Positions 1-5,403 of a stretch of DNA of 10,444 nucleotides are shown here, piece after piece; position 1 is the first letter of the stretch; each line of letters begins with the position of its first letter. The notes under the pieces were generated by a model. That model did no database searches. It was not told where the DNA came from and saw nothing but the letters and a program-made list of their open reading frames with translations. The stretch is from the NCBI GenBank assembly GCA_902796525.1, contig CADBPB010000056.1:1-10444 (forward strand). The letters run 5' to 3'. The position numbers were made by a program, and so were the translations under genes. The DNA comes from an uncultured Erysipelotrichaceae bacterium (GTDB taxonomy: Bacteria > Bacillota_I > Bacilli_A > Erysipelotrichales > Erysipelotrichaceae).

Positions 1-21
1 AAAAAAGACCTTTCGGTCTTT
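1..21 (-). terminator. Rho-independent terminator of the tRNA operon
   Basis: Read on the minus strand, a 7-bp stem (AAAGACC / GGTCTTT) closes a GAAA tetraloop and runs into a row of T residues at the window edge. It lies about 10 bases past the 3' end of the last tRNA, as expected for the end of the tRNA transcript. It may extend beyond base 1. Confidence 0.88.
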
Positions 22-31
22 ATTTTACAAG

Positions 32-107
32 TGGTGATTCCCTAGGGATTCGAACCCTAGACCCTCTGATTAAGAGTCAGATGCTCTACCAACTGAGCTA
101 GGGAACC
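32..107 (-). tRNA. tRNA-Lys (anticodon CTT)
   Basis: The minus strand folds as a full cloverleaf. The acceptor stem is GGTTCCC with GGGAATC (one G-U pair), followed by discriminator A and an encoded CCA (bases 34-32). The D arm is TAGCTCAGTTGGTAGAGC, and the T arm contains GGTTCGAATCC. The anticodon stem TCTGA/TCAGA encloses the loop CTCTTAA, giving anticodon CTT, which reads the Lys codon AAG. It is the last tRNA of the operon, only 3 bases from tRNA-Glu, so it must be cut from a common precursor. Confidence 0.95.
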
Positions 108-110
108 AAG

Positions 111-187
111 TGGTGACAAGTACGGGATTCGAACCCGTGAATGCCGCCGTGAAAGGGCGGTGTGTTAAGCCGCTTCACCAACTTGCC
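111..187 (-). tRNA. tRNA-Glu (anticodon TTC)
   Basis: Minus-strand cloverleaf of 77 nt including an encoded CCA. The acceptor stem is GGCAAGT with ACTTGTC, and the discriminator is A. The anticodon stem CCGCC/GGCGG encloses CTTTCAC, giving anticodon TTC. The D arm (GTGAAGCGGCTTAACAC) and the very GC-rich anticodon stem are typical of bacterial tRNA-Glu. It is the middle gene of the operon, 8 bases after tRNA-Asn and 3 bases before tRNA-Lys. Confidence 0.95.
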
Positions 188-195
188 AATACAAA

Positions 196-271
196 TGGCG
201 CCCGAAACAGGACTCGAACCTGTGACCTGGCGGTTAACAGCCGCACGCTCTACCGACTGAGCTATTCGGGC
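196..271 (-). tRNA. tRNA-Asn (anticodon GTT)
   Basis: Minus-strand cloverleaf of 76 nt with acceptor stem GCCCGAA/TTCGGGC, discriminator G (usual for Asn) and an encoded CCA. The anticodon loop CTGTTAA gives GTT. The anticodon stem reads TGCGG / CCGCC, so the outermost pair (27-43) is a U-C mismatch, which is slightly unusual. All other stems are intact, so a working gene is likely. It is the first gene of the tRNA operon, about 9 bases from the predicted transcription start. Confidence 0.94.
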
Positions 272-286
272 ACACATCGCTAATAT

Positions 287-316
287 ATATTAACATAATG
301 AGATTATGTTTTTCAA
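287..316 (-). promoter_or_regulatory. Promoter of the tRNA operon
   Basis: On the minus strand, TTGAAA (316-311) is followed after 18 bases by TAATAT (292-287). TG one base before the hexamer gives an extended -10 (TGTTAATAT). The start site would fall near 280, just before tRNA-Asn. The spacer holds a perfect 8-bp inverted repeat, and the -35 box overlaps the -35 of the divergent plus-strand promoter. Confidence 0.72.
292..310. repeat. Perfect inverted repeat in the divergent promoter region
   Basis: AACATAAT-GAG-ATTATGTT has 8-bp arms and a 3-base centre. It fills the spacer of the minus-strand tRNA promoter and touches the -35 of the plus-strand promoter, so a dimeric protein bound here could control both. 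No poly-T run follows, so it is not a convincing terminator. An operator role is inferred from position and symmetry only. The XRE-type HTH protein encoded immediately downstream is an obvious candidate binder. Confidence 0.5.
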
Positions 317-338
317 GAAAAAATGAACATGTTAGAAT
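310..338 (+). promoter_or_regulatory. Promoter of the membrane HTH gene and cysS operon
   Basis: A weak -35 (TTTTCA, 310-315) lies 17 bases before TAGAAT (333-338). TG at 330-331 makes an extended -10, TGTTAGAAT. The expected start site is about 7 bases after the hexamer, on or next to the ATG at 345. No Shine-Dalgarno sequence precedes that ATG, so the transcript is predicted to be leaderless. Confidence 0.62.
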
Positions 339-344
339 AATAAT

Positions 345-2072
345 ATGAACAGTCTGCCGAATAAGCTTCTGAAACTGAGAAAACACTACAACTATTCCCA
401 GCAGTATCTTGCCGAAGTATTGGGAATCGATACTTTGGAATACATGAATTTCGAGAATGGTTCGAGCATGATCTCTTACAGTCAGATGAAGAAACTCTGT
501 GCCCTTTATCACCTCGATCTGGTAGAACTGTTTGCAAACAGCGAAGATGTCACATTGTATGAAGTGAATAAAGGAAATACCGATGAGATCAACATCGAGT
601 ATTTCACGGCAGAAAAGACCTTGCTCGAGAAGATCAAAGATTTCTATCTCGACAACAAGATCGCTTCGACGATCATCGGATTGCTGGTGGTGACGATCAT
701 CGTACTGTCGGTGATCCTGGGGAATACCAGCAAGCCTTATACTTTGGTAAGAGACAATATCAACCGTTTATCCGTATCGGAGTCAACGGTGATCTATATC
801 GACGACTATTCCGGAGTCAACGGTTCCGGCAGCAACACCAATGGCGAACTTTCGAACCTGATCTCTTCCGGCGCGATCAAGGTGCAGGAAGGGGAAGGTT
901 TCAGCATCATTCTGGACGAGAACGGAACGGTCAGCAGCGCAGGTCTCATCAGCAAGTATTCGGAAGAATTAAGCGAATGGCGCAATATCGTGGATATCGC
1001 GGCAGGACGTGCGCATGTGCTGGGTGTCGATTCCAACGGAAGGGTCCATTGCGTAGGCGACAACAGCAATGGCGCATGCGAAATTGCCGATGCCAGAAAT
1101 GCGGTTAAAGTCTTTGCGACTTCGGATGGTTCGATCGTGCTTGACAATAATGGAAGTCTTACTTACAGCGGTTCCTTCATCGGTTCCGGCAGCCTGAAAA
1201 ACTATACGGATATCCTGGACATCGCTTCCAGCAGCTCCATTCTGGCTGTCCTGACGAAAGATCAGCATGTCGATGTCTTTACCCGTGACAGCGGCAATTA
1301 TCTCGTAGCGGAATCCTGGAGCGATATCGTGGATGTCGCCTGCGGAGACAGTTTCGTCGCGGGTCTCGATTCCTTTGGCAAAGTGCACATCGAAATTGAT
1401 AACGACACGATCATTTCGCAGGTCGAAGAATGGTCCAACATCATTGCGATCGATGCGGCCAGCGACTATCTGATCGGCTTTGACGGCAAAAAGATCTATG
1501 GTGTAGGGAACAATCGCTACGGTCAGTTCAAGACGGAAGAACTCAACAAGCAGCGTCTGGAGATGGTCTCCGACGTGGAATACAACATCGATGATCATTA
1601 TGTCAATGTGCAGTTCAAAGGCGTCAGCAATGCGAGCGGCTATCTCGTGAGCATCGATGTGGGTATCGGCATCTCGCGCCGTATCGATAAAGAAGAAGTC
1701 GTACGTTTCGAAACGGACAATATGACCGATGGCAAGAGCTATACGATCTCGATCGTATCGATCGGCGAAGGGGATTATACCGATTCCGATCCGTTCATGC
1801 TGAATTTCGTCTACAGCAAGCCGGAGGAACAGTATTCGTTCTACCAGAGCGAAAACATGAGCGAAGAGGTGTTCATCGGCTATCTCAAATCGCTGGGCGT
1901 CGACGAGAGCAGGATCCATGGCATCGAGGGATCGGAAGAGCAATTGTGCGATTCCGATGGCGTGAAGATCGTTTCCAGCAATCTTGACGGAAAGACCTTC
2001 CGCAGGTCGGAATTGCTGAACATGGAAATAGAGTATACTTATTGTAGGATCGTGGAAGATGAAAAAGAATAA
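345..2072 (+). CDS. Membrane-spanning XRE-family HTH protein with extracytoplasmic RCC1-like repeats
   Basis: The protein has 575 residues. Residues about 5-60 form a Cro/CI-type helix-turn-helix (NKLLKLRKHYNYSQQYLAEV, then LGIDTLEYMNFENG). A single hydrophobic segment spans about 106-126. The rest, about 450 residues, should lie outside the membrane. Residues about 165-390 contain at least six RCC1-like units of the form W-x-x-I-V-D-I-A followed by a turn with D-x-x-G-x-V, suggesting a beta-propeller. Residues about 405-490 resemble an FN3-type domain, and the tail (about 495-570) resembles a PASTA-type fold. No cleavable signal peptide is seen. The topology is like RodZ or one-component membrane regulators: cytoplasmic DNA binding with an external sensor or scaffold. 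The first ATG follows stop codons and there is no SD sequence, so a leaderless start is inferred. It begins an operon containing cysS. The DNA target and ligand are unknown; domain calls are by eye. Confidence 0.85.
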   Translation: MNSLPNKLLKLRKHYNYSQQYLAEVLGIDTLEYMNFENGSSMISYSQMKKLCALYHLDLVELFANSEDVTLYEVNKGNTDEINIEYFTAEKTLLEKIKDFYLDNKIASTIIGLLVVTIIVLSVILGNTSKPYTLVRDNINRLSVSESTVIYIDDYSGVNGSGSNTNGELSNLISSGAIKVQEGEGFSIILDENGTVSSAGLISKYSEELSEWRNIVDIAAGRAHVLGVDSNGRVHCVGDNSNGACEIADARNAVKVFATSDGSIVLDNNGSLTYSGSFIGSGSLKNYTDILDIASSSSILAVLTKDQHVDVFTRDSGNYLVAESWSDIVDVACGDSFVAGLDSFGKVHIEIDNDTIISQVEEWSNIIAIDAASDYLIGFDGKKIYGVGNNRYGQFKTEELNKQRLEMVSDVEYNIDDHYVNVQFKGVSNASGYLVSIDVGIGISRRIDKEEVVRFETDNMTDGKSYTISIVSIGEGDYTDSDPFMLNFVYSKPEEQYSFYQSENMSEEVFIGYLKSLGVDESRIHGIEGSEEQLCDSDGVKIVSSNLDGKTFRRSELLNMEIEYTYCRIVEDEKE

Positions 2073-2253
2073 GATCTGGAAAATCAAAGGATATGAAGGA
2101 ACGTTTACCGATGAAGAACTGATCGGTATGATTTCCAACGGCCAGGTGAAGAAAGATTTTGCGATCACGACCAAGGAAATGAAGAAATGGGTCAGAGTAG
2201 GAAACAGTATCTATCAGTTTTATTTGAAGGAGGATGGTCATGAGGATCTATAA
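2059..2253 (+). CDS. Small GYF_2-like protein of unknown function
   Basis: This is a 64-residue soluble protein with no signal peptide or membrane segment. The pattern W-K-I-K-G-Y-E-G-T-F-T-D-E-E-L, then I-S-N-G-Q-V, then K-K-W-V-R-V resembles the GYF_2 (DUF4339) fold: an aromatic/glycine start, a 'G-x-F-x-x-E-L' strand-helix, an 'I-x-x-G-x-V' turn, and a conserved Trp. Such domains usually mediate protein contacts. Its start overlaps the upstream HTH gene by 14 bases and its end overlaps cysS by 14 bases, so translational coupling is likely. AGGA at 2046-2049 is a modest ribosome binding site. The family assignment is tentative, but packing between genes in three different reading frames argues that it is a real gene. 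Confidence 0.7.
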   Translation: MKKNKIWKIKGYEGTFTDEELIGMISNGQVKKDFAITTKEMKKWVRVGNSIYQFYLKEDGHEDL

Positions 2254-3568
2254 TACCAAGACATTGAAGATCGAAGAGTTCGTACCGTTGAAAGAGAAAG
2301 AAGTCAGCATGTATGTGTGCGGTCCGACGGTCTATAATCATGTCCATATCGGCAATGTGCGGCCTGTGGTCGTTTTCGATACGTTAAGAAGACTCTTTGA
2401 AGCGCTGGGTTATACCGTAAAGTATGTTTCCAACTATACGGATGTCGATGACAAGATCATCAACCGGGCGCAGGAGCTTGGGATCAGCGAACGGGAACTG
2501 ACGGACGAGATGATCGATGCCTACAACCAGATCCGCCATCTGATGAATGCGGAAGATCTTTATGCTACGCCGCGGGTGACGATGACGATGAACGAGATCA
2601 TCGATTTCATCGATGGTCTGATCAGAAACGGTTCCGCCTACGAAGTGGATGGAGACGTCTATTTCGATACGAGTTCCGTAAAAGATTACGGCAGCCTGTC
2701 CAACCAGAATATCGAAGACCTCAAGGTCGGCGCACGTATCGAGGAGAACGAACAGAAACGTTCCCCTTTGGATTTCGCATTATGGAAGAAAACAGATATG
2801 GGGATCAAATGGCAGACGCCGTTTGGCGAAGGCAGACCCGGCTGGCATACCGAATGCGTCGTGATGATCAATAAGGAACTGGGTCCGCTGATCGATATCC
2901 ATGGCGGCGGCAAGGATCTGCGTTTTCCGCATCACGAGAACGAACGCGCCCAGTCGATGGCTCTGAATCACAGCGAACTGGCGAACTACTGGATGCATTC
3001 AGGCATGATCGATGTGAATGGCGTCAAGATGAGCAAGTCTTTGGGGAATTTCATCATCGCCAAAGACATTCTGACGACTTTGGATCCGATGGTGCTGCGC
3101 TGGTTCCTTTTGGGAACGCATTACCGCCAGGATGTGAATGTTTCCGACGAAATCATAGAGAATGCCAGGACGGAATTGAACAAGGTCCTGAACGCCTTGA
3201 AACAGGCGCAGGTGAAGCTGTCGCTGAACGGTTTTGAAAGCGATGCGCTGAATCAGGAAGCCTATGACCGTTTCATTGCGGCTATGGAGGATGATCTCAA
3301 TACGCCGAACGCCTATGGTGAGATTTTTGAACTGGTCAAGAAGATCAATCAGGAACTGAGAGTCAGGGAGATCGATCTGGACAGCCTGGGTGCGGATACG
3401 AATACGCTCATCAGGGAACTGACGATCCTTGGCATCCGTTATCCGGAGATGAAACTGAGTGAAGAAGATAAAGAGACCTATCGTCTCTGGAACGAAGCGA
3501 AAGCTGCGAAAGACTTTGAAACGGCGGACAGGTACCGTGCGGTTCTGACCGAAAAAGGGATCTTGTAA
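2240..3568 (+). CDS. cysS: Cysteinyl-tRNA synthetase
   Basis: This class I aminoacyl-tRNA synthetase (442 residues) charges tRNA-Cys in the cytoplasm. The HIGH motif is HIGN at 36-39 and the KMSKS motif is KMSKS at 263-267. The four zinc ligands known from E. coli CysRS correspond to C27, C206, H231 and E235 (in CGPTVY, WHTECVV and PHHENE). It is slightly shorter than most bacterial CysRS (about 460-470), mainly at the C-terminal end. The ATG at 2240 is chosen over 2234 because GGAGG (2229-2233) lies 6 bases before it and touches 2234, and because CysRS normally begins M-x-I-Y-N-T. It is followed directly by mrnC and rlmB, the common Firmicutes order. No cysteine T-box precedes it; it is read from the operon headed by the membrane HTH gene. 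Confidence 0.97.
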   Translation: MRIYNTKTLKIEEFVPLKEKEVSMYVCGPTVYNHVHIGNVRPVVVFDTLRRLFEALGYTVKYVSNYTDVDDKIINRAQELGISERELTDEMIDAYNQIRHLMNAEDLYATPRVTMTMNEIIDFIDGLIRNGSAYEVDGDVYFDTSSVKDYGSLSNQNIEDLKVGARIEENEQKRSPLDFALWKKTDMGIKWQTPFGEGRPGWHTECVVMINKELGPLIDIHGGGKDLRFPHHENERAQSMALNHSELANYWMHSGMIDVNGVKMSKSLGNFIIAKDILTTLDPMVLRWFLLGTHYRQDVNVSDEIIENARTELNKVLNALKQAQVKLSLNGFESDALNQEAYDRFIAAMEDDLNTPNAYGEIFELVKKINQELRVREIDLDSLGADTNTLIRELTILGIRYPEMKLSEEDKETYRLWNEAKAAKDFETADRYRAVLTEKGIL

Positions 3569-3952
3569 GTGGATATACGGACACTGTCAGGCAGCGCACT
3601 GAGCTATCTCGGGGACGCGATCTTTACCTTGAAAGTACGGGAATTCTATCTGGAACACAATTACCGGACACCGGGATCTTTGCAGCAGATGAGTGCGAAG
3701 TATAACAGCGCGGCAGGCCAGAGAAAGGTTTTCGAGCGCCTGGACCGGGAGGGTTTCTTTACCGAAGAAGAAAAAGAGATCTTCAAGCGGGGCCGCAACG
3801 ATATCAGCCACATTCCTGCAAGCAGCGATCTTGTGACCTATGAGATCGCCAGCGGGCTGGAAGCGATCTGCGGGCATCTCTATCTGACCGATCCGGTCCG
3901 GATGGATGAGCTATTCGAAGAAGTCTTCAAAGGAGGAGTTGAAAATGAGTGA
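3569..3952 (+). CDS. mrnC: Mini-ribonuclease III (23S rRNA maturation)
   Basis: This 127-residue RNase III-type catalytic domain lacks a double-stranded RNA-binding domain, as in the MrnC family, which trims the 5' and 3' ends of 23S rRNA precursor in Firmicutes. The signature YLGDA is at 13-17 with the metal-binding Asp at 16. The family motif RGRN is at 74-77, and the second acidic site is in LEAICGHLYL (Glu 98). The start is a GTG immediately after the cysS stop codon, with GGGA about 7 bases upstream, so translation is probably coupled to cysS. The 3' end overlaps rlmB by 8 bases. Position between cysS and rlmB is the standard Firmicutes arrangement. Confidence 0.95.
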   Translation: MDIRTLSGSALSYLGDAIFTLKVREFYLEHNYRTPGSLQQMSAKYNSAAGQRKVFERLDREGFFTEEEKEIFKRGRNDISHIPASSDLVTYEIASGLEAICGHLYLTDPVRMDELFEEVFKGGVENE

Positions 3953-4631
3953 ATATGTCTACGGAAAGAATTCTTTCTTTGAAGCGCTGGAGAACCATCG
4001 CATCGTCAAGGCGTTTGTCCTGCATGATGAAGCGATCAAAGGCAAAGGGATCGACTACGAGATCGCCGACCGCAAGACGCTGGACCGTCTTTCCCGTTCC
4101 GGCAACCACCAGGGTTATGTCGCTTTGGTCAAAGAATTCGAACTGGCAGAAGTCGGGGACATGCTGAAGAAGGAAAACGGGCTGATCGTCATCCTGGACA
4201 ACCTGCAGGATGTCCATAATCTGGGAGCCATCATCCGTACCTGCGACTGCGCAGGCGTCGATGGCGTCATCTATAAGACACACAATTCCGTCAAGGTCAA
4301 CGATACGGTCGCAAAAGTCGCTTCCGGCGCTTTGGAGTACGTTAAAATCGCGGAGGTGACGAATCTGGTGAATACGATCCGCAAGCTCAAGGAAAACGGC
4401 TACTGGGTCGTGGGAACCGATGGGAATGCGACAATGTCATATACCGATCTCAAATACGATATGAATACGGTGCTGGTCATCGGATCGGAAGGCAAAGGGA
4501 TCTCCCGTCTGGTCAGGGAGGAATGCGATTTCATGATTTCCTTGCCGATGCTGGGACACGTCACCAGTCTGAACGCTTCCGTCGCAGCCGGTATCCTTAT
4601 CTATAATATCCTTCGCGCAAGGCAGTCTTAG
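3945..4631 (+). CDS. rlmB: TrmH/SpoU-family 23S rRNA 2'-O-methyltransferase
   Basis: This 228-residue SPOUT methyltransferase transfers a methyl group from S-adenosylmethionine to a ribose 2'-OH; RlmB of this type acts on a 23S rRNA guanosine (G2251 in E. coli). A short substrate-binding domain (about 1-63, YVYGKNSFFEALENH, then NHQGYVALV) precedes the knotted catalytic domain. Motif 1 is DNLQDVHNLGAIIRT (85-99), motif 2 is VLVIGSEGKGISRLV (176-190), and motif 3 is ISLPMLGHVTSLNASVAAGI (198-217). The N-terminal domain looks about ten residues shorter than usual between its last strand and the linker. The ATG at 3945 is chosen because AAGGAGG sits 8 bases upstream and the family starts this way. 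It overlaps mrnC by 8 bases. The exact modified site is inferred from family and synteny. Confidence 0.93.
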   Translation: MSEYVYGKNSFFEALENHRIVKAFVLHDEAIKGKGIDYEIADRKTLDRLSRSGNHQGYVALVKEFELAEVGDMLKKENGLIVILDNLQDVHNLGAIIRTCDCAGVDGVIYKTHNSVKVNDTVAKVASGALEYVKIAEVTNLVNTIRKLKENGYWVVGTDGNATMSYTDLKYDMNTVLVIGSEGKGISRLVREECDFMISLPMLGHVTSLNASVAAGILIYNILRARQS

Positions 4632-4636
4632 AACTT

Positions 4637-4661
4637 TCCACAGCATAGTCCACATTGTGGA
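4637..4661. repeat. Repeated TCCACA hexamer with a 13-base palindrome
   Basis: TCCACA occurs at 4637-4642 and 4649-4654, and the complement TGTGGA is at 4656-4661. The second and third copies form the near-palindrome TCCACA-T-TGTGGA. The first copy could also pair with the third, so two alternative hairpins are possible in RNA. It sits just after the rlmB stop codon. A protein-binding site or part of a termination region are both possible; neither is shown. Confidence 0.4.
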
Positions 4662-4692
4662 GAAAAACTGATAAATGAATGAAAAAACATTG

Positions 4693-4713
4693 AGAAGATA
4701 ACATCTTCTTTTT
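4693..4713 (+). terminator. Weak hairpin followed by T run, upstream of the sigma gene
   Basis: AGAAGAT (4693-4699) and ATCTTCT (4703-4709) form a 7-bp AT-rich stem with a 3-base AAC loop, running into TTTTT. This has the form of a Rho-independent terminator ending the cysS-rlmB operon, but the stem is weak and the loop small, so leaky readthrough into the sigma gene is plausible. Confidence 0.5.
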
Positions 4714-4729
4714 ATTAGATAATAAGGCC

Positions 4730-5308
4730 ATGGATGAGAATCTGGAACTGATAAAACGGATCAGAAATGGCGACGACGAGGCATTCAAAGCCTTGCTGGA
4801 GAATCATAAAAAGATGATCTACAAGCTGATCTACGGCCTGTCGCTGGAAGCGGGGGATTTTGCGATCGATGTAGAGGAAGTCTTTCAGGAGGCTTCGCTG
4901 GTGCTGTATCGGGCTGTCTTTACGTTTGAAGAAGACAAGAATGTCAAGTTCTCTTCCTATGCCTACCTGGTCCTGAAAAACAGGATCAGGAACGTTTTTC
5001 GCAGCTATTACAATATCTATAAGGAAGAAACCTATTCGATCGACAGCCGCGAACATCAGGATTATCTGCTTTCCCTTGCGGTCAAAGAGGATCCTGTCAG
5101 ATATCATAAGGAGCAGGAATTCCGCAAGCGGCTGGACCGTTTCATGAAAGAACTGTCTTCGGAAGATAAGCAGATCCTGGAACTGAGAGGGGACGAATTT
5201 TCGCATAAAGAGATCGCAGATCTCCTTCATATCTCCACCAAAAAGATCGATAACCGTCTGCGCATCTTAAGAAAGCGGATGGGGCAGTATCTGAAAGATG
5301 AAAAATGA
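4730..5308 (+). CDS. sigH: RNA polymerase sigma factor, SigH-like
   Basis: This 192-residue sigma-70-family factor has region 2 at about 5-92 (core-binding and -10 recognition; EEVFQEASLVLYRAVFTFEE, then FSSYAYLVLKNRIRN) and region 4 at about 141-190 with its helix-turn-helix (SHKEIADLLHISTKKIDNRL). It lacks region 1.1 and a full region 3, as in SigH/ECF-type alternative sigmas. The C-terminal KKIDNRLRILRKRMGQYL closely resembles the same segment of Bacillus SigH, and in many Firmicutes sigH lies just downstream of cysS-mrnC-rlmB(-yacP). No yacP/rae1 is present here. Only AAGG lies near the ATG, and no clear own promoter is visible, so readthrough may supply it. In Bacillus SigH drives transition-phase and competence genes; the role in this organism is unknown. 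Confidence 0.85.
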   Translation: MDENLELIKRIRNGDDEAFKALLENHKKMIYKLIYGLSLEAGDFAIDVEEVFQEASLVLYRAVFTFEEDKNVKFSSYAYLVLKNRIRNVFRSYYNIYKEETYSIDSREHQDYLLSLAVKEDPVRYHKEQEFRKRLDRFMKELSSEDKQILELRGDEFSHKEIADLLHISTKKIDNRLRILRKRMGQYLKDEK

Positions 5309-5342
5309 TTCCATGCAGTCTGAGATTCCTCCTCGGTGAAGG

Positions 5343-5372
5343 CATAATGATTGTTTCTCGCAAGCAATTATG
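5343..5372. repeat. Interrupted inverted repeat over the oxidoreductase promoter
   Basis: ATTGTTT (5350-5356) can pair with AAGCAAT (5362-5368, one G-T pair) around a CTCGC centre. The outer arm CATA (5343-5346) pairs with TATG (5369-5372) across a 3-base bulge. The element covers the -35 and reaches the TG of the extended -10, so a bound repressor would block RNA polymerase. Its role is inferred from position. Confidence 0.45.
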
Positions 5373-5379
5373 TTAATAT
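5351..5379 (+). promoter_or_regulatory. Promoter of the flavoenzyme-aconitase X operon
   Basis: TTGTTT (5351-5356), a 17-base spacer, and TAATAT (5374-5379) with TG at 5371-5372 give an extended -10. The start site would be near 5386. GAGGTG (5391-5396) follows 7 bases before the ATG at 5404. Bases 5367-5379 (ATTATGTTAATAT) are identical to the minus-strand tRNA promoter at 299-287. Confidence 0.65.
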
Positions 5380-5403
5380 TTTCACAAATAGAGGTGTCAC
5401 AAG

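Noticed and set aside
323..340. Five-codon ORF (MNMLE) just before the HTH gene, possibly a leader peptide
   Set aside because: It overlaps the predicted -10 region, so it would not be transcribed from that promoter, and it has no ribosome binding site.
969..2174. Long minus-strand open frame (401 codons) opposite the membrane HTH gene
   Set aside because: It is the antisense shadow of a convincing gene with clear domains, has an odd His/Asp/Ile-rich composition, matches no family I know, and lacks its own promoter or ribosome binding site.
2234..2239. Upstream ATG as the start of cysS
   Set aside because: It abuts the GGAGG with no spacing; the ATG at 2240 has proper spacing and gives the standard CysRS N-terminus.
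4635..4661. TCCACA repeats as DnaA boxes or a replication origin
   Set aside because: The consensus TTATNCACA is not met by any copy, and there is no dnaA, dnaN or AT-rich unwinding region nearby.
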